A stretch of 51,064 bases of DNA from Leucobacter sp. G161 (GTDB lineage: Bacteria > Actinomycetota > Actinomycetes > Actinomycetales > Microbacteriaceae): NCBI RefSeq assembly GCF_001482305.1, contig NZ_LOHP01000051.1, positions 1 to 51,064 on the forward strand, given 5' to 3'. Both the position numbers and the translations under genes were made by a program. This document shows positions 45,458 to 51,064 of this stretch, piece after piece. Each line of letters opens with the position of its first letter. Within the stretch, counting starts at the first letter, position 1. The notes beneath the pieces were generated by a model. The model was not told the DNA's origin and did no database searches. It was given only the letters and a program-made list of their open reading frames with translations.

Positions 45458-46525
45458 TCAGGCGTGTGAGCCGGCTGCCTGGGTGGCATCCACCCAGGAC
45501 TGCAGTTTCGCTTCAGCCGCGCCGGAATCTATGACGGATTCGGCAAGCTCGAGCTTGTCTCGCAGCCGCGAAAGCAGCGGTGTCTCGACCGAGTCGGGCT
45601 GCGCGGCAATATCGTACGCAACCAAGCCTGCTGCGGCGTTGAGCAGCACGATGTCACGCACAGGCCCCTTTTCGCCGCCAAGGACACGCCGAACGACATC
45701 TGCATTTTCTTCGGGAGTTCCACCGATAAGCGAAGAAATATCGGCCCGTGGAATTCCGAGGTCGCGCGGTTCAAGGTCGTGTTCGGTGAGCCCGCCCCGA
45801 CTGACTTCCCAAATTCGCGAGTGACCCGTCGTCGTCAGCTCGTCGAGACCATCGTCCCCGCGGAAGACGAGGGCTGACGCCCCACGCAGGCGGAACACGC
45901 CGACGAAAATTGGGACTCGGTCGAGATCCGCCACGCCGACAGCCGACGCTTCTGGACGCACCGGGTTGCACAGCGGCCCGAGGAAATTAAAGACCGTGGG
46001 GATGCCCAACTCCGCGCGTGGCGCGGCGACGTGCTTGAACCCCTGGAGGAAGCGTGAGGCGTGTACGAAGGCGATTCCGGCGCGCTCAAACGACCGAGCA
46101 AGCTGGTCAGCATCGAGCTGCAGGTTGATCCCGAGCGAGGTAAACACGTCAGAGGAGCCCGACAAACTACTGGCGGCCTTGTTGCCATGCTTCACCACGG
46201 GTGTCCCCGCAGCCGCGGCAACAATTGAGGCCATCGAGGAAATATTGACGGTTCCAAAGCGGTCTCCCCCTGTTCCCACAATATCGAGGGACATAATGGG
46301 CAGTTTGATTGGCGCGGCCTCGTCGAGAATCGCGTCACGGAAACCGATGACTTCCTCAACGGAAACCCCCTTGGACTGCAGCGCGACGAGGAATCCGCCA
46401 ATCTGAGCGTCTGTCGCCTCGCCGGTCATGAAACGGGCCATGGCCCACTCCGCCTGGGAAACACTGAGATCCTCCCCCGCGAGGAGGGTCGAAAGAATTG
46501 CTGGCCAAGTCCGGTCTTCAGTCAT
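45458..46525 (-). CDS. trpD: Anthranilate phosphoribosyltransferase
   Basis: Joins anthranilate to phosphoribosyl pyrophosphate in tryptophan synthesis. The PRPP-binding motif GTGGDRFGTVNISS lies near 86-99, followed by VVKHGNKAASSLSGSSDV near 114 and the metal-binding DDGLDE near 225. At 355 residues it is complete. TAGGAT is 6 bases before the ATG at 46525, suggesting a leaderless mRNA. In actinobacteria a trpD copy next to ctaE-qcrCAB is common, which this window repeats. Confidence 0.95.
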   Translation of the reverse strand: MTEDRTWPAILSTLLAGEDLSVSQAEWAMARFMTGEATDAQIGGFLVALQSKGVSVEEVIGFRDAILDEAAPIKLPIMSLDIVGTGGDRFGTVNISSMASIVAAAAGTPVVKHGNKAASSLSGSSDVFTSLGINLQLDADQLARSFERAGIAFVHASRFLQGFKHVAAPRAELGIPTVFNFLGPLCNPVRPEASAVGVADLDRVPIFVGVFRLRGASALVFRGDDGLDELTTTGHSRIWEVSRGGLTEHDLEPRDLGIPRADISSLIGGTPEENADVVRRVLGGEKGPVRDIVLLNAAAGLVAYDIAAQPDSVETPLLSRLRDKLELAESVIDSGAAEAKLQSWVDATQAAGSHA

Positions 46526-46531
46526 GAGACA

Positions 46532-46537
46532 ATCCTA
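46532..46537 (-). promoter_or_regulatory. Leaderless-type promoter for trpD
   Basis: TAGGAT on the minus strand ends 6 bases before the ATG at 46525, without a ribosome binding site between. Confidence 0.5.
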
Positions 46538-46591
46538 GTGACGACACGCCGCGCCCCGGGCGAAGTGGTCCACGAATGCGAGCAAGCGGGG

Positions 46592-46671
46592 TAGGCTGTA
46601 ACGGTATTTTGCACAGATTATTCGGCGCGCCGAGCATCAGTGAAAATCCACACCAAACTTTCAGCCATAAT
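46592..46671 (+). promoter_or_regulatory. ctaE upstream region: two -10 candidates and a palindrome
   Basis: TAGGCT at 46592-46597 could start a transcript with a 70-80 base leader. CATAAT at 46666-46671 is 6 bases before the GTG at 46678 and would give a leaderless one. Between them lies the perfect 12-bp palindrome TCGGCGCGCCGA (46622-46633), a possible operator. Confidence 0.4.
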
Positions 46672-46677
46672 GGAAGG

Positions 46678-47307
46678 GTGACAACGACCACTATGAATAC
46701 CAAGTCAGCCGTGCCCGCGGTGAAGCGACCGAACGGCGTCGCCGTAGGCACGATCGTGTGGCTCGGCAGCGAGGTCATGTTCTTCGCTGGCCTGTTCGCG
46801 ATTTACTTCACGCTTAGGGCCATGAACCCAGAGTTGTGGGCCGAACAGACCTCGAAGCACAACTTCACCTTTGCGCTTATCAACACGTCCATCCTGGTGC
46901 TCTCCTCGTTCACCGCACAGGCGGGCGTTTTCGCCGCTGAGCGGATGCAGCCGCGGCGCACCGGATGGAGCCCAGCTAAGTGGGGAACCGTTGAGTGGTT
47001 CTTCCTCACGTTCTTCATGGGCGCCATCTTCGTCGCGGGCCAGTCCTACGAGTACGCGGTCTTCGTCTCCGAGGGTGTCACCCTTGCGAGCGATCCATAC
47101 GGCTCGGCGTTCTACCTCACGACCGGCTTCCACGGAATCCACGTGACCCTCGGCCTCTTTGCCTTCCTCCTCGTGATCGGCCGCATCTACGCGGTGAAGA
47201 ACTTCACGCATAAGGAGGAAACGACAGCCATCGTCGTGTCCTACTACTGGCACTTCGTTGACATCGTTTGGATCATCCTCTTCTACATCATCTACGTCAT
47301 TAAGTAG
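46678..47307 (+). CDS. ctaE: Cytochrome c oxidase subunit III (aa3 type)
   Basis: Membrane subunit of the terminal oxidase. Five transmembrane helices are expected and visible; the family segments are [21 protein letters not shown] (quoted as [14 protein letters not shown]) near 22, [17 protein letters not shown] near 105, [10 protein letters not shown] near 150 and the terminal [14 protein letters not shown] near 190. I choose the GTG at 46678 (209 residues), where relatives start and a -10 sits 6 bases upstream; an ATG at 46693 is the alternative. It heads the ctaE-qcrC-qcrA-qcrB cluster of the actinobacterial bcc-aa3 supercomplex. Confidence 0.94.
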   Translation: MTTTTMNTKSAVPAVKRPNGVAVGTIVWLGSEVMFFAGLFAIYFTLRAMNPELWAEQTSKHNFTFALINTSILVLSSFTAQAGVFAAERMQPRRTGWSPAKWGTVEWFFLTFFMGAIFVAGQSYEYAVFVSEGVTLASDPYGSAFYLTTGFHGIHVTLGLFAFLLVIGRIYAVKNFTHKEETTAIVVSYYWHFVDIVWIILFYIIYVIK

Positions 47308-47327
47308 AGTCAGGAGCAATAGACACC

Positions 47328-48131
47328 ATGGCTCGCGCCAAGAAGAACTCCGCAAAGACCGGGCGTCGCCACCCGCTTGCCACCGCAGCACTGCTCGCGG
47401 TTGGACTCGTCGTGACCGGTGCTGCCTACGCAGGCATCAGCACGACTTCCGCTACCGCTGAGGTGGATCTCACCTCACCCGCTGTCATCAAGGACGGCGA
47501 GAAGCTGTTCGCTGCAAACTGCGCAACCTGCCACGGCATGGGCGCAGAGGGAAGTGGCGAGGACGGCCCCTCGCTCATTGGCGTGGGCGCAGCATCCGTG
47601 CACTTCCAGGTTGGCACCGGCCGTATGCCGCTCGCCTTCCAGGGCCCCCAGGGCATGGTGAAGCCTGCACAGTTCACCGAAGAGCAGACACTCCAGATGG
47701 CCGCGTACGTTGCTTCGCTCGCCCCCGGCCCCGCACTCCCCGACGCACAGCACCTCGCTGGCGAAGGTGACGCGGCACGCGGTGGAGAGCTGTTCCGCAT
47801 CAACTGCGCAATGTGCCACAACGTTGCTGGCGCAGGTGGCGCGCTGACTCAGGGCAAGTGGGCTCCCCCGCTGACCGGTCTCGAGCCGACGCACATCTAC
47901 AACGCAATGGTTACCGGCCCGCAGAACATGCCTGTCTTCAGTGATTCAAACATCACGCCGGAGCAGAAGGCCGACATCATCACGTACCTCAAGTACATCG
48001 AGAGCAAGCCTTCGATCGGTGGATTCTCGCTCGGGTCGATTGGCCCCGTCGCGGAGGGTCTGTTCATCTGGATCATCGGCCTCGGCTCGATCGTCGCACT
48101 CACTGTTTGGGTCACCGCGAAGTCCAACTAG
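47328..48131 (+). CDS. qcrC: Cytochrome bc1 complex diheme cytochrome c subunit QcrC
   Basis: Extracytoplasmic electron carrier that passes electrons straight from the bc1 complex to the aa3 oxidase in actinobacteria. An N-terminal membrane signal (about 15-36) is followed by two heme c sites, CATCH at 65-69 and CAMCH at 160-164, and a C-terminal membrane anchor at about 242-263. At 267 residues it is typical. CAGGAG precedes the ATG at a somewhat long distance. qcrA starts 57 bases after its stop. Confidence 0.96.
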   Translation: MARAKKNSAKTGRRHPLATAALLAVGLVVTGAAYAGISTTSATAEVDLTSPAVIKDGEKLFAANCATCHGMGAEGSGEDGPSLIGVGAASVHFQVGTGRMPLAFQGPQGMVKPAQFTEEQTLQMAAYVASLAPGPALPDAQHLAGEGDAARGGELFRINCAMCHNVAGAGGALTQGKWAPPLTGLEPTHIYNAMVTGPQNMPVFSDSNITPEQKADIITYLKYIESKPSIGGFSLGSIGPVAEGLFIWIIGLGSIVALTVWVTAKSN

Positions 48132-48188
48132 TCTCACGACTGGTTGACCACGCACAGTATCTACACTTTTCAGGAATCAAGGAGCAAA

Positions 48189-48575
48189 ATGGCAGAGGAA
48201 GCGAAGAGCAGCGGCGGCGATAGCGCCGTTGTTGCCGCCCAGAGCCACGGCGCTGATATGTCTTCGGCTGGCGCCGCAGTCATCTCGAGTGACGCCGTGC
48301 AGAACCCGGGCCTTCCCCCGCACCGCAAGCGTGTGACGGAGCTGGATCCGAAGAAGGAAAAGAGCGCCGAACGGGCGGTCTACTCACTCTTCTATCTCTC
48401 AATCGTTGGCAGCCTGGGGTCGGTGCTTGCCTACATGTTCTTCCCGATCGAGACCGGTGAGGAAATGGCGATTCGCCTCCACACCGTCTTCGTCGGGTCG
48501 GGCATGGCACTTGCGCTCCTCGCGCTCGGCATCGGCGCCGTCCACTGGGGCAAGGCACTCATGTCGGACGTCTAG
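48189..48575 (+). CDS. qcrA: QcrA, N-terminal part (two membrane helices), ends at in-frame TAG
   Basis: This is the first part of the Rieske iron-sulfur subunit of the bc1 complex, cut by TAG at 48573-48575. The 128 residues have a long hydrophilic N-terminus and helices at about 64-85 (YSLFYLSIVGSLGSVLAYMFF region) and 96-119 (FVGSGMALALLALGIGAVHW region), ending WGKALMSDV. The ATG at 48189 follows GGAGC. In intact actinobacterial QcrA these two helices are inserted by the Sec route and the chain continues into a third, Tat-dependent helix. Here the continuing codons after the stop stay in the same frame up to 49277, so the intact gene would be 48189-49277 (363 codons). Confidence 0.85.
   Translation: MAEEAKSSGGDSAVVAAQSHGADMSSAGAAVISSDAVQNPGLPPHRKRVTELDPKKEKSAERAVYSLFYLSIVGSLGSVLAYMFFPIETGEEMAIRLHTVFVGSGMALALLALGIGAVHWGKALMSDV
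48573..48575 (+). other. In-frame amber codon inside qcrA
   Basis: The bases read GTC TAG GCG in the qcrA frame. Upstream (128 codons) and downstream (233 codons) are both open and homologous to QcrA without any shift of frame. In relatives I recall an acidic residue here (LMSDVE-type), so GAG to TAG by one change is the simplest cause. The stop lies in the cytoplasmic loop between helix 2 and the twin-arginine motif. Confidence 0.9.
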
Positions 48576-48635
48576 GCGATCGACGAGCGTCACCCCGCGC
48601 CGAGCGACGAGGAAACTCGCGTCGCCGCGGCAGAG

Positions 48636-49277
48636 GTGTTCAAGGTCGCTGACGAGGAGTCGGGCTTCTCGCGCCGCACCCTCGTTCGCAACAGCCTCTT
48701 CGGCGCGCTGATCGCATTCCCGCTGCCCGGCATCACGCTCCTGCGTAGCCTTGCACCGCAGGACATCGATCCGGTCGAGGTACTCAAGCACACCATGTGG
48801 GAGAAGGGCATCCGCCTCGCACGCGACAACGGCGGCCACAAGATCGGCGAGCCGATCCGTGCAGCTGACGTCACCATTGGCTCCGTCTTCCACGTTGTCC
48901 CCGAGAACCTCGGCACTGCCAAGGACCTCATCAACGAGAAGGCTAAGGCGATCGTCTTGCTCATCCGTCTCGATGAGAAGGACCTCAAGGAGCGCCCCGA
49001 GCGCAAGGACTGGTCGTACAACGGCATCGTCGCGTACTCCAAGGTGTGCACGCACGTTGGTTGCCCGGTTGCTCTGAACGAGCAGCACACGCACCACCTG
49101 CTCTGCCCCTGCCACCAGTCGCAGTTCGACGTCGCAGACGAGGCGAAGGTCATCTTCGGCCCGGCTAAGCGTCCGCTGCCGCAGCTTCCGATCACTGTCG
49201 ATGCTGATGGCTACCTCATCGCACGCAGCGACTTCACTGAACCTGTTGGTCCGAGCTACTGGGAGCGCCTCAAGTGA
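48636..49277 (+). CDS. qcrA: QcrA, C-terminal part: twin-arginine helix and Rieske domain
   Basis: From the GTG at 48636, the only start codon between the TAG and the Tat motif, 213 residues follow. SRRTLVRNSLFG at about 12-23 is a twin-arginine signal, the third helix spans about 19-37, and the Rieske domain has CTHVGC at 138-143 and CPCH at 157-160, giving all four [2Fe-2S] ligands and the disulfide cysteines. If started here it would look like a canonical one-helix Tat-exported Rieske protein. No good ribosome binding site precedes the GTG: GAGGAAA lies 20 bases upstream. qcrB starts within the stop codon (GTGA). Confidence 0.85.
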   Translation: MFKVADEESGFSRRTLVRNSLFGALIAFPLPGITLLRSLAPQDIDPVEVLKHTMWEKGIRLARDNGGHKIGEPIRAADVTIGSVFHVVPENLGTAKDLINEKAKAIVLLIRLDEKDLKERPERKDWSYNGIVAYSKVCTHVGCPVALNEQHTHHLLCPCHQSQFDVADEAKVIFGPAKRPLPQLPITVDADGYLIARSDFTEPVGPSYWERLK

Positions 49278-50887
49278 GCACCGTAACTGAAAAGCCGACT
49301 CAGCAGAGCGGTTCAAGCACATTCACCGCTAAGGCGGCGAACTACATCGACGAGCGCACCAAGGCCGGCGTCGCGGTCAAGGAGTTTGGCCGCAAGGTCT
49401 TCCCCGACCACTGGTCGTTCCTCCTCGGTGAGGTCGCGCTCTACAGCTTCGTTGTGATCCTGCTCTCGGGCACGTTCCTGACGCTGTTCTTCCAGGCCAC
49501 CATGGCCGAGGTTGTTTACGACGGCCCCTTCGTTCCGATGAAGGGCATCGAGATGTCGGCCGCTATGGCTTCGACTGTCGACCTGTCGTTCTCGGTACGC
49601 GGCGGACTCCTCATGCGCCAGGTGCACCACTGGGCCGCGCTGCTCTTCGTAGCGTCCATCGGTCTGCACATGCTCCGCATCTTCTTCACCGGTGCGTTCC
49701 GCAAGCCGCGTGAGCTGAACTGGGTTATCGGTTTCGTGCTCTTCATCCTCGCGATGGCAGAGGGCTTCACCGGCTACTCGCTCCCCGATGACGTCCTGTC
49801 GGGTAACGGCCTCCGCATCATCGACGGCCTGCTGAAGTCCTTCCCGGTCGTTGGCACCTGGCTCTCGTTCCTCTTCTTCGGTGGCGAGTTCCCGGGTGTT
49901 GACATTGTCGGCCGCCTGTACATGCTCCACATCATGGTGCTTCCCGCACTCGTGATCCTGTTCGTCGCACTGCACCTCATGTTCGTGGTCATCCACAAGC
50001 ACACGCAGTACCCCGGCGCAGGCAAGACTCAGGGCAACGTTGTTGGCTACCCCGTCCTGCCCGCGTACGCGGCGAAGGCTGGCGGCTTCTTCTTCATCGT
50101 CTTCGGTGTGATCGTGCTGATCGCGACATTCTTCGGAATCAACGCGGTCTGGATGTATGGCCCGTATGACCCCTCCCCTGTTTCCGCTGGTACTCAGCCT
50201 GACTGGTACATCGGCTTTGCTGATGGCATGCTCCGACTGATTCCGCCGGGGTGGGAGACTGAGTGGTTCGGCTACACCTGGTCCTGGAACATGCTCGTTC
50301 CCGTGATCATCATGGGTGGCTTCATCGTTCTCGTTGCGATCTACCCCTTCATCGAAGCGTGGGTTACCGGCGACAAGCGTGAGCACCACATCCTTGACCG
50401 CCCGCGCAACGCGCCGACCCGTACCGCTATCGGTGCAGCCGGTGTCACGTTCTACGCCGTCATGTGGGCCGCAGCGAGCTCCGACCTCATGGCAACGCAC
50501 TTCCAGCTGTCGATTGAAGGCGTGATCCACACGCTCCAGGCGCTGCTGATTGTTGGCCCGATCGTCGCGTACTTCATGGCGAAGCGCATCTGTCTCGCGC
50601 TCCAGAAGAAGGATCGCTCGATCGCGCTGCACGGCTACGAGTCGGGACGCATCGTCCGCATGCCAGGCGGCGAGTTCGTCGAGGTTCACAAGCCGGTCAG
50701 CGACTACGAGCGCTGGGAGCTTGTCAGCTACCACGACTACGCACCCGTCATGCTTCGTCCGAACGACGACGGCCGAATCCCCTTCGGGAAGCGTCTCCGT
50801 GCAGGCTTCACGCGCTGGTTCTTCGAGGACCGCATCGTGCCGCCGACACAGGGCGAAATCGAGCAGAGCAAGGAGGAGGGCCACTAA
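49274..50887 (+). CDS. qcrB: Cytochrome bc1 complex cytochrome b subunit QcrB
   Basis: Integral membrane subunit with two b-type hemes and the quinol oxidation and reduction sites. The long actinobacterial form has about eight core helices plus a C-terminal extension. Heme-ligand histidines are in RQVHHWAALLF and GLHMLRIFFTGAFRKPRE (first pair region) and LHIMVLPALVILFVALHLMFVVIHKHTQYPG (second pair region; quoted as VALHLMFVVIHKH). The quinol-site motif PEWY appears here as PDWYIGF. At 537 residues it is normal. Start overlaps qcrA by 4 bases, and a perfect terminator follows 17 bases after the stop. Confidence 0.95.
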   Translation: MSTVTEKPTQQSGSSTFTAKAANYIDERTKAGVAVKEFGRKVFPDHWSFLLGEVALYSFVVILLSGTFLTLFFQATMAEVVYDGPFVPMKGIEMSAAMASTVDLSFSVRGGLLMRQVHHWAALLFVASIGLHMLRIFFTGAFRKPRELNWVIGFVLFILAMAEGFTGYSLPDDVLSGNGLRIIDGLLKSFPVVGTWLSFLFFGGEFPGVDIVGRLYMLHIMVLPALVILFVALHLMFVVIHKHTQYPGAGKTQGNVVGYPVLPAYAAKAGGFFFIVFGVIVLIATFFGINAVWMYGPYDPSPVSAGTQPDWYIGFADGMLRLIPPGWETEWFGYTWSWNMLVPVIIMGGFIVLVAIYPFIEAWVTGDKREHHILDRPRNAPTRTAIGAAGVTFYAVMWAAASSDLMATHFQLSIEGVIHTLQALLIVGPIVAYFMAKRICLALQKKDRSIALHGYESGRIVRMPGGEFVEVHKPVSDYERWELVSYHDYAPVMLRPNDDGRIPFGKRLRAGFTRWFFEDRIVPPTQGEIEQSKEEGH

Positions 50888-50904
50888 GCCTCTCCGACTC
50901 TGAC

Positions 50905-50940
50905 AGAACCCCCACTGAGCCTTTGCTCAGTGGGGGTTCT
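50905..50940 (+). terminator. Strong terminator of the qcrCAB operon
   Basis: Perfect 16-bp stem (50905-50920 with 50925-50940) with a CTTT loop, followed by a T-rich stretch (TCGTTTCT). Confidence 0.93.
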
Positions 50941-50983
50941 TCGTTTCTCCATCGCTCGGAGGCCGGTCGCCCCGGCGCGGCAA

Positions 50984-51064
50984 CTACGTTACGAGTGCCG
51001 CGGTGAGTGGTACAGGCAAGGGGCGCAACGAGCCTTCCATGCCTGAGACGAAGCGGGGTGGCGC
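50984..51064 (-). CDS. C-terminal fragment of an unidentified protein on the minus strand
   Basis: Reading in from the window edge on the minus strand, 26 codons are open to a TAG at 50984-50986; the peptide ends with SLRPLPVPLTAALVT. The composition looks coding and the place, convergent to qcrB behind its terminator, is suitable. No family can be assigned from this length. Confidence 0.4.
   Translation of the reverse strand, partial: APPRFVSGMEGSLRPLPVPLTAALVT

Noticed and set aside
49313..50884. 523-codon frame antisense to qcrB
   Set aside because: Highly charged, His- and Glu-rich shadow of the hydrophobic qcrB; no motif seen.

Overview
The window looks like a chromosomal segment of a high-GC actinobacterium, most likely Microbacteriaceae and possibly close to Leucobacter. 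This rests on the gene families WhiA, RbpA, SURF1, DUF3099, the actinobacterial bc1 branch ctaE-qcrC-qcrA-qcrB, and the conserved order uvrA-uvrC-rapZ-whiA-pgk-tpiA-secG-rbpA. It also rests on frequent GTG starts and many leaderless-looking promoters. The genus is an inference. Almost everything is core chromosome: I see no transposase, integrase, CRISPR array, tRNA or rRNA.

Layout. 1-1642: the end of an unidentified gene, a zinc alcohol dehydrogenase with a damaged-looking 5' end, and a truncated membrane-protein remnant. 1643-11731: nucleotide excision repair (uvrB, uvrA, uvrC) with a siderophore-interacting protein between uvrB and uvrA, then rapZ and whiA; uvrB and uvrA carry matching LexA-like boxes. 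11864-15301: sodA, pgk, tpiA, secG, rbpA, ended by a strong terminator. 15360-18012: a PaaI-like thioesterase and acetoacetyl-CoA synthetase. 18114-24060 (minus): ctaA, tkt, tal, pgi, i.e. heme A synthesis followed by pentose-phosphate and glycolytic enzymes. 24291-28372: sufB-sufD-Rieske ferredoxin-sufC-sufT for Fe-S cluster assembly, then an ABC-F ATPase (28559-30157).

30224-32615 (minus): four overlapping genes (DUF3099 protein, small Cys/His protein, SURF1, cutinase-like lipoprotein). 32724-36335: fabG, an intergenic region with a 67-nt near-perfect palindrome between two short tandem-repeat arrays, then serB, an ABC ATPase with an altered Walker A motif, ribosomal protein L31 type B and a DnaQ-like exonuclease. 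36439-39655: hydrolase, TrmH-type methyltransferase, PAP2 phosphatase, acetyltransferase. 39866-42566: a small membrane protein, preceded by four TCAC repeats at exact 10-bp spacing, and a BCCT transporter. 42584-44778 (minus): an uncharacterised ABC permease/ATPase pair. 44824-46525: trpF and trpD. 46678-50887: the respiratory genes ctaE, qcrC, qcrA, qcrB, closed by a strong terminator.

The most striking observation is in qcrA (48189-49277). An in-frame TAG at 48573 separates the two Sec-type N-terminal helices from the third helix, which carries a twin-arginine motif and the Rieske domain. The frame is otherwise open and well conserved on both sides. It may be a sequencing error, a nonsense mutation, a readthrough site, or a natural split of the dual-targeted Rieske subunit into two polypeptides.
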